Origin: Flavobacterium zhairuonense | Lineage (GTDB): Bacteria > Bacteroidota > Bacteroidia > Flavobacteriales > Flavobacteriaceae | Reading direction: 5' to 3' | Assembly: GCF_004352915.1 (NCBI RefSeq) | Contig: NZ_SJSY01000067.1 | Span: 62,001-126,000 of the forward strand | DNA: 64,000 bases | In this document: piece after piece, positions 1 through 11,304 of the stretch | Numbering within the stretch: the first letter of the stretch is position 1 | How the letters are laid out: every line of letters starts with the position of its first letter | Translations under genes and position numbers: made by a program | The notes under the pieces: generated by a model | Told to the model about the DNA's origin: nothing | The model's database searches: none | The model's input: the letters and a program-made list of their open reading frames with translations, nothing else

Positions 1-2
1 AA

Positions 3-2582
<2,580 letters not shown>

Positions 2583-2587
2583 TAATT

Positions 2588-4909
2588 ATGAGAAAATTAA
2601 AATCAATATTCATCTTAATCTTCTTAGCGGTTTTAAGTTCGGGTTATAGCCAGAAAGTTTTTACTGAAAAAGATATTCAGATTGTACCGAAACCAAATCA
2701 GTTACTGCTTCAGGCGGGATCTTTTGAGTTTTCAAAAAATACCGTTTTTGTTGCAACTACCGATTTTCAAAAAGACATTTCGAATGCATTAATTAGCAAA
2801 TTAGAAACTGCAGCTGGCTTTCGTCCTGTTCTTGGAGCGAAAGTACCAAAGAGCAATTTTATTCAGTTTAAAACAGATGCGACATTTCATAGAGAAGCGT
2901 ACAAACTCGATGTAAGCAATAACATCATTACAATTACCGCAAACGGGAATGCCGGTTTTATCTACGGTTTAGAAACCATTCGACAATTGCTTCCTGTTGC
3001 TATTGAAAGCAAATATGTCATTACATCTACAAAATGGCAGATCCCGAATGTTACAATTACTGATGAACCACGTTTTCAGTATAGAGGATTAATGTTGGAT
3101 TTATCACGTCATTTCTTCGATAAAAACTATATTTTATCTACAATAGATCGTTTGGCAATGCACAAAATGAATGTTTTGCATTTGCATTTGGTTGATGATC
3201 AGGGTTGGAGAATTGAAATCAAAAAATACCCAAAATTAACCGAAGTTGGTGCATGGAGAGTTGATCAGGAAAATTTGGCTTGGAATGCAAGAGCAAAAAC
3301 AAATCCTGATGAAAAAGGAACTTACGGCGGTTTTTTAACACAGGAAGAATTAAAAGAAATCGTAAGATATGCCGCTTCAAAAAATGTTGAAGTAATTCCT
3401 GAAATCGAAATGCCGGCGCACGTCAGCAGTGCTATTGCAGCTTATCCGGAATTAGCTTGTTTTGATCAGCGTATCGGAGTTCCGTCAGGTGGTTTATGGC
3501 CAATTACAGATATTTATTGTGCCGGAAAGGAATCGACATTTGAATTTCTTCAGAATGTAATTGATGAGGTAATTACCATTTTTCCTTCAAAATACATCCA
3601 TATTGGTGGCGATGAAGCCACAAAAACAAATTGGGAAAAATGCCCGAATTGCCAAAAAAGAATGAAAGATCATGGCTTGAAAAATGTACATGAACTGCAA
3701 AGTTATTTTGTAAAAAGAATGGAGAAATACATTAATTCTAAAGGCAAAAAACTAATTGGTTGGGATGAAATTTTAGAAGGTGGCCTTGCTCCAGAAGCAA
3801 CTGTAATGAGCTGGAGAGGAACCAAAGGCGGAACTGAAGCCGCTGCACAAGGGCACGATGTAATCATGACACCGGAATCGCCTTGTTATTTCAACTTTTA
3901 TCAAGGACCTCAAAATGAAGAACCATTAGCTTTTGATGCTTATAATCCATTAAATAAAGTATATGAATTTGACCCTGTTGTTTCAACTATGTCGACAACA
4001 GAAGCAAAGCATGTTTTGGGTGGACAGGCTAATTTATGGGCTGAATTTCTTCCAGGGCCAAAGGATTCTGAGTATATGATTTTTCCGAGATTGGCGGCTT
4101 TATCTGAAGTTTTATGGAGCACAAAAGAAAACCGCAATTGGAATGATTTTACGACGCGACTGACTTCATTATTCAAACGTTATGATTATTTGGGAATCAA
4201 TTATGCAAAAAGTGCTTATTTGGTTACAGCTTCTTCAAGTGCCGATTTACAGAAAAAACAAGTGAATGTGACACTGAAAAATGAATTCCCAAATCCAGAC
4301 ATTCGTTATGTTTTAGGGAATAACAATATTGGTCAGAATGCGATAAAATATACAAATCCAATTCAGTTTAAAGAAACTACAGTTTTAAAAGCTTCGCTTT
4401 TTCAGGATGATAAACCAGTAGGGAAAACATTTACAGATACAATCGTATTTCACAAAGCAGTTGCACATAAAGTAAATTATCTGACGCCATATAATAAAAA
4501 TTATACTGGAGATGGGCCTTTTACGATGGTAAATACCATTCGCGGTTCTAAAAATTTCCATGACGGACAATGGCAGGCTTGGCTTGTAAATGATATGGAA
4601 TTGGTTATCGATTTTGAAAAACTAGAAAGTATTCAGCAAGTTACAGTTGGAACTTTAGAGAGTCAAGGTGCGGGTGTATTTTTTCCGATACAAATAAAAA
4701 TTTTGCTTTCTAATGATGGCATTAATTACAAAGAAGTTGGGAAAGTTTCGCGTCCTTATGCGGCAAATCCAATTTCAGAGTTAAAAGATTTTAAAATCAG
4801 TTTCCAACAACAAAACGCTAGGTATGTAAAAGTGATTGGGATGAATTTGAAAAAAAGTCCAAGAGGCGAGAGCTCATGGTTGTTTGTAGATGAAATTTTA
4901 GTGAATTAA
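2588..4909 (+). CDS. GH20 beta-N-acetylhexosaminidase with C-terminal accessory domains
   Basis: Exported exo-beta-N-acetylhexosaminidase that should remove terminal GlcNAc or GalNAc from glycan antennae. A signal peptide covers residues 1-22 (ends GYSQ). The GH20b alpha/beta domain (about 30-155) and the catalytic barrel (about 158-510) follow. The diagnostic Asp-Glu pair is D342-E343 in HIGGDEATK, where Asp orients the substrate acetamido group and Glu is the general acid. After the barrel come a chitobiase-C-like segment (about 525-620) and a discoidin/F5/8C-like segment (about 640-773), which make this protein about 230 residues longer than the other GH20 of the window. The GH2 gene lies 5 bp upstream. 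The gene is followed by a 214-bp spacer carrying an inverted-repeat element. Confidence 0.94.
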   Translation: MRKLKSIFILIFLAVLSSGYSQKVFTEKDIQIVPKPNQLLLQAGSFEFSKNTVFVATTDFQKDISNALISKLETAAGFRPVLGAKVPKSNFIQFKTDATFHREAYKLDVSNNIITITANGNAGFIYGLETIRQLLPVAIESKYVITSTKWQIPNVTITDEPRFQYRGLMLDLSRHFFDKNYILSTIDRLAMHKMNVLHLHLVDDQGWRIEIKKYPKLTEVGAWRVDQENLAWNARAKTNPDEKGTYGGFLTQEELKEIVRYAASKNVEVIPEIEMPAHVSSAIAAYPELACFDQRIGVPSGGLWPITDIYCAGKESTFEFLQNVIDEVITIFPSKYIHIGGDEATKTNWEKCPNCQKRMKDHGLKNVHELQSYFVKRMEKYINSKGKKLIGWDEILEGGLAPEATVMSWRGTKGGTEAAAQGHDVIMTPESPCYFNFYQGPQNEEPLAFDAYNPLNKVYEFDPVVSTMSTTEAKHVLGGQANLWAEFLPGPKDSEYMIFPRLAALSEVLWSTKENRNWNDFTTRLTSLFKRYDYLGINYAKSAYLVTASSSADLQKKQVNVTLKNEFPNPDIRYVLGNNNIGQNAIKYTNPIQFKETTVLKASLFQDDKPVGKTFTDTIVFHKAVAHKVNYLTPYNKNYTGDGPFTMVNTIRGSKNFHDGQWQAWLVNDMELVIDFEKLESIQQVTVGTLESQGAGVFFPIQIKILLSNDGINYKEVGKVSRPYAANPISELKDFKISFQQQNARYVKVIGMNLKKSPRGESSWLFVDEILVN

Positions 4910-4930
4910 AACCCGTTGGATGAAATTTTA

Positions 4931-5065
4931 AACACATAGAAACATAGATTTAGAAGGCGCAAAAATTTAAATAAACATAGTCAGCTATGTGTTAGAAACT
5001 AGTTTCTTTTTAGTGTCTTTATCTGAAAATAATCCCGAAGCTTCGGGACTATGTTTCTATGTGTT
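4931..5065. repeat. Element bounded by a perfect 17-bp inverted repeat, with internal palindromes
   Basis: The 17-bp arm at 4931-4947 (AACACATAGAAACATAG) recurs inverted and exact at 5049-5065. Inside lie a perfect 16-bp palindrome (TCCCGAAGCTTCGGGA, 5033-5048) and a second one around 4993-5006. It lies in a 214-bp intergenic space between GH20 and GH29 genes and has no coding potential. The arm core ACACATAGAAAC also makes up a hairpin at 48349-48383. It looks like a small dispersed intergenic repeat; a role in termination or mRNA stability is only inferred. Confidence 0.7.
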
Positions 5066-5123
5066 GAACAAAAAAACATGAATTTCACCAAACGGGTTAA
5101 ATTAAAAATAAACAAGATTTAGT

Positions 5124-6608
5124 ATGAAAAAAAGTATATTCATTTTAGCATTATTATTTTCTGTACAATTGTTTTCACAGGCAATTTATGAAGATGAACG
5201 TTATGTACCGGAAACAGATCCTGCAGTATTAAAAAATTTAGAAGAATGGCAAGGGAAAAAGTTTGGTCTTTTAATGCATTGGGGAACTTATAGCCAATGG
5301 GGAATTGTAGAATCTTGGTCGATTTGCCCTGAAGATTACGGTTGGTGCGAACGAAAAAAAGGAAGTAATCCGAACAATTATACTGAATATGTAAAAGAAT
5401 ATGAAGGATTGAAAAAAACATTCAACCCAACAAAATTCGATCCTACAAAATGGGCGAAAGCAGCAAAAGCAGCCGGAATGAAATATATGGTCTTTACCAC
5501 AAAACACCATGACGGATTTACAATGTTCGATTCAAAATATACTGATTATAAAGTAACAGATGCGGCTTGTCCTTTCAGTACCAATCCGAAAGCGGATATT
5601 TTAAAAGAAGTTTTTAATGCTTTTAGAAGTGAAAATATATCAACTGGAGCCTATTTTTCTAAACCAGATTGGCATAATGAAAACTATTGGGATCCTTATT
5701 TTCCACCTTTTGACAGAAATGTTAATTATGATCCATCATTATATCCTGAAAAATGGGAGAAATATGTTAATTTTACACACAATCAAATTTTAGAGATTCT
5801 GACCAATTATGGCAAAGTAGATATTTTGTGGCTAGATGGTGGCTGGGTAAAAAAGAGAGATTTACAAAACATCAAAGAAAACTATGCATCGAAATTTGAA
5901 GAAAACGAATCTAAAAACGGCTTTATCAAACATAGAGTTGTAGATCAGGATCCTAAAATGGATGAATTGGTGGTAAAAGCACGTCAGAAACAACCAGGAT
6001 TAATTGTAGTTGATAGAGCTGTTCATGGCAAAAATCAGAATTATTTAACTCCTGAAAACAGAGTTCCTGAAAAAACATTGCCTTACCCTTGGGAATCTTG
6101 TATTACCTCAGGTGGTGGATGGTCTTATACTCCTGACGCAAAATACATGACAGGAAGACAAGGAATTCATATGTTGGTTGATGTGGTAGCAAAAGGCGGT
6201 AATTTATTGCTGAATATTGCGCCAAGTCCAGAGGGAGAATGGCAGCAAGGTGCTTATGATTTGTTGGCTGCTTACGCAGATTGGATGAAGGTAAACAGTA
6301 CAGCAATTTATGATACAAAACCAATTGCTCCTTACAAGGAAGAAAATATTTGCATGACGCAAAATAAAGCAGGAAATGTATTTTTGTTTTATTTGGCCAA
6401 AGACGGAGAGGACAAAATTCCTTCAGTAGTGACTGTAAAATCTATTAGTCCTAAAGAAGGAACCAAAATTACGATGTTGGGTTCAAAAACTTCTTTAAAA
6501 TGGACTAAAGAAGCTAAGGGCTTTAAAGTTGTGATTCCGGAAAGTCTGAGAAAGAACCTTCCTTCAAAAGAAGCATGGACTTTAAAAATTGAAGCGATTA
6601 ACAAATAA
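5124..6608 (+). CDS. GH29 alpha-L-fucosidase (copy 1)
   Basis: Exported retaining alpha-L-fucosidase. A signal peptide covers residues 1-19 (MKKSIFILALLFSVQLFSQ). The GH29 signature TKHHDGF lies near residue 130, and the predicted nucleophile is D238 in ILWLDGGW. A small C-terminal beta domain follows the barrel, giving 494 residues, a usual length for the family. It is most like the GH29 at 11305-12747: both have the APEDW/CPEDY-type insertion after the first barrel strands and FSKPDW after strand four. A GH92 gene follows with its start 1 bp after this stop, implying cotranscription. Linkage specificity cannot be read from the sequence. Confidence 0.94.
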   Translation: MKKSIFILALLFSVQLFSQAIYEDERYVPETDPAVLKNLEEWQGKKFGLLMHWGTYSQWGIVESWSICPEDYGWCERKKGSNPNNYTEYVKEYEGLKKTFNPTKFDPTKWAKAAKAAGMKYMVFTTKHHDGFTMFDSKYTDYKVTDAACPFSTNPKADILKEVFNAFRSENISTGAYFSKPDWHNENYWDPYFPPFDRNVNYDPSLYPEKWEKYVNFTHNQILEILTNYGKVDILWLDGGWVKKRDLQNIKENYASKFEENESKNGFIKHRVVDQDPKMDELVVKARQKQPGLIVVDRAVHGKNQNYLTPENRVPEKTLPYPWESCITSGGGWSYTPDAKYMTGRQGIHMLVDVVAKGGNLLLNIAPSPEGEWQQGAYDLLAAYADWMKVNSTAIYDTKPIAPYKEENICMTQNKAGNVFLFYLAKDGEDKIPSVVTVKSISPKEGTKITMLGSKTSLKWTKEAKGFKVVIPESLRKNLPSKEAWTLKIEAINK

Positions 6609-6609
6609 T

Positions 6610-8853
6610 ATGATATTAAGAAAAAAGCGAATTTTACGAGCAGTATGTTTTATCAACATACTGCTTTTTGGTATTACAGTTTCTGCGCAGCAACCAGCAG
6701 AGTTTGTGAATCCATTAATTGGTACTTCAAATTATGGAGCTACTTTTCCCGGGCCAATTGCGCCACGCGGGATGGCCAGTATAAGCCCGTTTAACGTTGC
6801 AGGAACTAAAAACAAACCTTTAGAAAAAGACAGTCAGTGGCTGTCTAATCCTTACGTAAACGAAAATACATTTTTGACAGGATTTAGTCATGTTAATTTG
6901 AGCGGAGTAGGTTGTCCAGATTTGGGCGTAATTTTGTTGATGCCAACAACAGGAGCTGTTGAGACCAATCATTTAAAATATGGTTCCACTTATTCTAATG
7001 AAATTGCCAAAACAGCTTATTACAGTGTAGATATTGACAAATATAAAGTCAAAGGCGAATTTACCGCATCAAAAAGGGTAGGAGTAAGCAGATTCACTTT
7101 CCCGAAAGGGCAATCCAATATTTTGCTCAATCTAGGTTTGGGATTAACAAATGAAGAAGGCGCGATGATAAAAGTAGTTTCTTCAACAGAAATTGAAGGA
7201 ATGCGTTCTGTAGGCTCATTCTGCTACAACAGTCCTGAAGATGCTTATCCGGTATATTTTGTAGCAAAATTTTCAAAACCCGCCACTAATTATGGTGTTT
7301 GGAAAAAAACACAAAAATATGATGGCGTAGAAGCACAATGGATGGGCTATAACGGAAAAACGCGAATGATGAAAAATACCATCAAAACGGTGGTTGGAGA
7401 CAGCATCGGAACGTATTTTTCCTATCAGTTTGATAAAAAAGAAACAGTTGAGGTAAAAATTGGAGTCTCTTATGTAAGTATAGAAAATGCGCGTGAAAAT
7501 CTAGAAAAAGAAACAGCAAATAAGCCATTTGATACAATTTACAAAGAAACTTACGACGAGTGGAATAAGGAACTTTCAAAAATTTTGGTCGAAGGAGGCT
7601 CTTATCAGGATAAAGTTATTTTTTATACTGCCTTGTATCACACTTTGATTCACCCAAATGTTTTAAACGATAGTAATGGGGAATATCCAGAATTAAAAAG
7701 AAGTGAGATTGGTAAAACGGAAGGGACACGTTATACAGTATTTTCTTTATGGGATACATACAGGAACATGCATCCGTTAATGTCTTTAGTCTATCCTAAG
7801 CAACAATCTGATATGATAAAAAGCATGCTGGAAATGTATGATGAAAACGGCTGGTTGCCAAAATGGGAATTGAATTCGACAGAAACATTTACCATGGTTG
7901 GAGATCCAGCAAGTATCGTAATAGTAGATGCTTGCTTAAAAGGAATTCAGGATTTTGACATTTATAAAGCGTATTATGCCATGTTAAAAGGCGCTGATCA
8001 AGTTGAAAATAACCCGTTGCGCCCTGGACTTAAGGAATATCTGGAAAAAGGGTATTTGTCAACTAATTATTCTGGTCCTGTTTCTACTACACAAGAATAT
8101 AATATGTCAGATTATGCGATTTCACTTTTAGCGAAAGCTTTAGGTGAAAAAGATGATTATAAGCGTTTTGCAAAACGTTCATTATCGTATCAAAAATTAT
8201 TTGACAAAGATTTGAAATTACTTCGACCAAGATTAGCTAACGGAAAATGGTACGAACCTTTTGATCCCGAAGCAGGGGCCAATTTTCAGGCAAATGTTGG
8301 CTTTGTCGAGGGCAATGCTTGGCAATATGCTTTTATGGTACCGCATGACATTAGGGGATATATTAAATTAATGGGCGGCGACAAACCTTTTTCTGAGCAA
8401 TTGCAAAAAGTTTTTGACACCAAACAATTTGATATGGCAAACGAGCCGGACATTGCTTATCCGTATTTGTTTAATTACATCAAAGGAGAGGAATATAAGA
8501 GCCAGGAATTGGTGAGAAAATTGGTGAGAGAACATTTTAAAAATTTACCAAATGGACTCCCAGGAAATGACGATACAGGAACCATGTCTGCTTGGCTGGT
8601 ATATTCAATGATGGGATTCTATCCGATAACGCCTGGTGATCCAAGTTATACCATTACAACACCAATGTTTGATAAAATAACGATTCAGTTGGATCCAAAA
8701 TATTACAAGAGAGAAAATATTGTAATTGAACGAGAAGTCAATAGTGACGGAAAAATCAAAGAAATTCAGTTAAATGGCAAAAGCCTGAACAGTTATTTTA
8801 TTTCGCATGATGATTTTGTAAACGGAACAACATTGAAAGTGATTCAGGAATAA
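6610..8853 (+). CDS. GH92 alpha-mannosidase (copy 1)
   Basis: Calcium-dependent, inverting exo-alpha-mannosidase of family 92. The ATG at 6610 is chosen because it begins a normal signal peptide (MILRKKRILRAV...TVSAQ); an in-frame ATG at 6589 would overlap the upstream fucosidase. Family motifs are clear: GFSHVNLSGVG, FSLWDTYRN, VEGNAWQY (contains the predicted general-acid Glu), and GNDDTGTMSAW (contains the predicted base Asp). Where the other GH92 of this window has HGNEPSHH, this one reads ANEPDIAYPY (E612), so it probably cuts a different mannose linkage. It is the last gene of the unit starting with GH29 copy 1 and is followed by a strong terminator. Confidence 0.93.
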   Translation: MILRKKRILRAVCFINILLFGITVSAQQPAEFVNPLIGTSNYGATFPGPIAPRGMASISPFNVAGTKNKPLEKDSQWLSNPYVNENTFLTGFSHVNLSGVGCPDLGVILLMPTTGAVETNHLKYGSTYSNEIAKTAYYSVDIDKYKVKGEFTASKRVGVSRFTFPKGQSNILLNLGLGLTNEEGAMIKVVSSTEIEGMRSVGSFCYNSPEDAYPVYFVAKFSKPATNYGVWKKTQKYDGVEAQWMGYNGKTRMMKNTIKTVVGDSIGTYFSYQFDKKETVEVKIGVSYVSIENARENLEKETANKPFDTIYKETYDEWNKELSKILVEGGSYQDKVIFYTALYHTLIHPNVLNDSNGEYPELKRSEIGKTEGTRYTVFSLWDTYRNMHPLMSLVYPKQQSDMIKSMLEMYDENGWLPKWELNSTETFTMVGDPASIVIVDACLKGIQDFDIYKAYYAMLKGADQVENNPLRPGLKEYLEKGYLSTNYSGPVSTTQEYNMSDYAISLLAKALGEKDDYKRFAKRSLSYQKLFDKDLKLLRPRLANGKWYEPFDPEAGANFQANVGFVEGNAWQYAFMVPHDIRGYIKLMGGDKPFSEQLQKVFDTKQFDMANEPDIAYPYLFNYIKGEEYKSQELVRKLVREHFKNLPNGLPGNDDTGTMSAWLVYSMMGFYPITPGDPSYTITTPMFDKITIQLDPKYYKRENIVIEREVNSDGKIKEIQLNGKSLNSYFISHDDFVNGTTLKVIQE

Positions 8854-8857
8854 AGCA

Positions 8858-8889
8858 AAAAGCGTCTGATTAATTTCAGACGCTTTTTT
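8858..8889 (+). terminator. Rho-independent terminator after GH92
   Basis: Arms AGCGTCTGA (8861-8869) and TCAGACGCT (8876-8884) pair perfectly around a 6-nt loop and are followed by a T run. It ends the GH29-GH92 unit. Confidence 0.85.
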
Positions 8890-8968
8890 GTTGGATGGAA
8901 TATTTATGAAATTTAGTATAAACCCCAGCGGGGTGAAATATTTATAGAATACAACAAGACAAATGAAA

Positions 8969-9032
8969 AAAGCTCCGGAGGAGCGACATATTTTTTTCTA
9001 AAGTCTTAAATATGTCGCTCCTCCGGAGCTTT
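8969..9032. repeat. Perfect 25-bp inverted repeat in a convergent intergenic space
   Basis: Arms at 8969-8993 and 9008-9032 are exact inverse complements, with core CTCCGGAGGAGCGACATA and a 14-nt loop. A second short palindrome (ACCCC-AGC-GGGGT, 8922-8934) lies just upstream. The spot is between converging GH92 and GH29 genes. I recall near-identical motifs as dispersed intergenic repeats in Bacteroidota, but this is unverified here. No ORF is present. Confidence 0.75.
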
Positions 9033-9122
9033 ACGTTGTAAGCAATATTCCTTTGCTATAAAGATTTCGCTTCTCTGAAGCTTGAATTGAGACAATCTCT
9101 TTTTATAGCTTAAAAGGAATAT

Positions 9123-11249
9123 CTATTCCACGCTTTTTACTCCCAATTCAGCAACTGAAATATAATTTCCATCTTCACTGCTTTTGCCAATAAATTTAAT
9201 AAATCGCGCTTTCGCCGAAGTTTTTAAAGTAATAATCTGCTCGACAGGATTGCTTTTGATATTCGAAAATTCGCCTTCAGCAACTGTTTTCCAGCTTATG
9301 CCATCTGTACTTACTACCCACTGGTAATTTTTTACAATACCGCCTGTACCATTCTGGCGAGGCAAATAAGATAAAGATGAAATTTCCATTTCTTGTCCCA
9401 TATCGATTCCAATGGATTGTGGGAAAGGTGTTATGGAAGTATTTTCGATTGTACTCCAAAAAGTCATTTCATTATCATCAATAGCATTTGACGCTTTTTC
9501 TTTATCTGGATTTTCAAAAGTAGCGGTAATTATTTTCCAATCTTTTTTGCAGACATTAAAAGATTGAATTACAGTTTCGCCTGATTTTAAATCTGTTCCA
9601 AAAGATTTCGCTTTTATATCGCCTGATGATAAAAATGAAAATGCACTTTCGTAAGTTGGAGACTGAATTGTAGGTTCTGTTCCATCAATTGTATAATGAA
9701 TTTGATTTACAGGGGTTTCTGTAGTTATAGAAACGTTTCCATCTTTATCTCTTTTAATTTTTGGAAGTGCCAATTGTTCTGGCTCTCTAAAAACACCAAT
9801 GTCACTCAAAGCAATACAAACTGGAGATTCTTCAATTCGGATTCTCAATTTTGAAGTTGAAATGTAATTAGGTAATCTCACCAAACGATTTGCCCCGATA
9901 CTGGTTGCCTCTCCTATTTTTTTCCATTTTCCATTAAAAAATGCATCAAATTCAACTTTTTCAATACGTTGGCCAAGTTTGATGTTTTCTCTTAGGCGAA
10001 TGATATTAAAAGTCTGTTCTTTATTCCATTCTAAAGTTACGAACGCTTTTTTTACCTCATCATTGGTTGCCCAATACGTATAACGATCATTGTCGGTAAG
10101 ATTTTTGGTTCCGAAAAATATTTCATTTTCACCTCGAACTTCCGAAGCTTTTACTACAGCAGATTTAGCAAGATTGTCGGAGAATAATTTCTTCAGAAAA
10201 TCGCCAAAATCTTTTAGTGCTTTAACATCATTTGGATGCAACAAACCGTCTCTATTAGGCGAAATTCCCAAATCCAGACAAGCGCCTCTTCCAACCGAAT
10301 TCATATAAATTTTAAATAATTCTGAAACCGATTTTACATGATTGTCTTCATTTGAATGATAAAACCAGCCATTTCTAAGTGGTACGTCGCATTCTGCAGG
10401 TTTCCAATATTTGCCATTTCGAGTTCCTTCGGGCGCTTTGCTAGAATCTGTAGCTCCTGGAACGGCTACTGTATTTCCTGCAATTGGTAGTGGCGTAAAA
10501 GTTGCCCATGAAGTTTCGGCAGCAAAGCCATGTTCGTTTCCGACCCAGCGTACATCTCCCATGTCAGAAAAAATAACCGCATCAGGCTGCAGTTTTCTTG
10601 AAATTTGCCAAGTGTTATCCCAGTCGTAATATTTTGTACGATCGATGTTTCTTTTTTCATTTTTACCACCGTAATAACCATCACCTCCATTAGCACCGTC
10701 AAACCAAGTGATAAATAATTTTCCGTAATTCGAATATAATTCGGTTAATTGCTCACGGAATTTAGTAACATATTCGGGCGTTCCATAAAATTCATTATTT
10801 CGATCCCAAGGCGAACAGTAAAGGCCAAATTTCATTCCAGCACTACGAGTAGCAACTTCAAATTCTTTTACCATATCGCCTTTTCCATTTCGAAAAGGGC
10901 TTTTGCTGATATTGTAACTTGTTGTTTTTGTTGGCCATAAACAGAATCCGTCATGATGTTTTGCTACAAGAATTACACCTTTAAAACCGCCGGCTTTTGC
11001 CGCATTTACAATTTGGCTGGCATCAAATTTCGTAGGATTGAAGATTTTAGGATCAGCATCTCCGTATCCCCATTCTTTATTTTGAAAAGTGGTGGGGGTA
11101 AAATGCACTAAAACGTATTGTTCTACTTCTTGCCATTGCAGTTGAGCTTCGGTTGGCAATGCTCCATAAGGTGCTGGTGCACTTACTTTTTGAGCAGTCA
11201 TAGAGACAAATACAAAACATCCAAAAAGCGTTAATAACTGTTTTTTCAT
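9123..11249 (-). CDS. GH29 alpha-L-fucosidase (copy 2, subfamily B-like) with F5/8C-type domains
   Basis: Exported alpha-L-fucosidase of 708 residues with signal peptide MKKQLLTLFGCFVFVSMTAQ. The catalytic barrel spans about 25-350 with AKHHDGFCLW and the predicted nucleophile D184 in ITWFDGANGG. This WFDGANGG context is typical of GH29 subfamily B, which prefers branched alpha-1,3/1,4-fucosides such as Lewis epitopes. A jelly-roll segment lies at about 370-480, a chitobiase-C-like Ig segment (HYTIDGTEPT) at about 485-570, and a terminal F5/8C (CBM32-like) domain at about 575-708. It is the last gene of a minus-strand unit with GH29 copy 3 and the glycosylasparaginase upstream. Subfamily assignment is by motif only. 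Confidence 0.92.
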   Translation of the reverse strand: MKKQLLTLFGCFVFVSMTAQKVSAPAPYGALPTEAQLQWQEVEQYVLVHFTPTTFQNKEWGYGDADPKIFNPTKFDASQIVNAAKAGGFKGVILVAKHHDGFCLWPTKTTSYNISKSPFRNGKGDMVKEFEVATRSAGMKFGLYCSPWDRNNEFYGTPEYVTKFREQLTELYSNYGKLFITWFDGANGGDGYYGGKNEKRNIDRTKYYDWDNTWQISRKLQPDAVIFSDMGDVRWVGNEHGFAAETSWATFTPLPIAGNTVAVPGATDSSKAPEGTRNGKYWKPAECDVPLRNGWFYHSNEDNHVKSVSELFKIYMNSVGRGACLDLGISPNRDGLLHPNDVKALKDFGDFLKKLFSDNLAKSAVVKASEVRGENEIFFGTKNLTDNDRYTYWATNDEVKKAFVTLEWNKEQTFNIIRLRENIKLGQRIEKVEFDAFFNGKWKKIGEATSIGANRLVRLPNYISTSKLRIRIEESPVCIALSDIGVFREPEQLALPKIKRDKDGNVSITTETPVNQIHYTIDGTEPTIQSPTYESAFSFLSSGDIKAKSFGTDLKSGETVIQSFNVCKKDWKIITATFENPDKEKASNAIDDNEMTFWSTIENTSITPFPQSIGIDMGQEMEISSLSYLPRQNGTGGIVKNYQWVVSTDGISWKTVAEGEFSNIKSNPVEQIITLKTSAKARFIKFIGKSSEDGNYISVAELGVKSVE

Positions 11250-11304
11250 TTTTTCATTGTGGTTTTTTAGTCAGTAATGTGATGCTGTTTTTTTAAGAAA
11301 ATCG

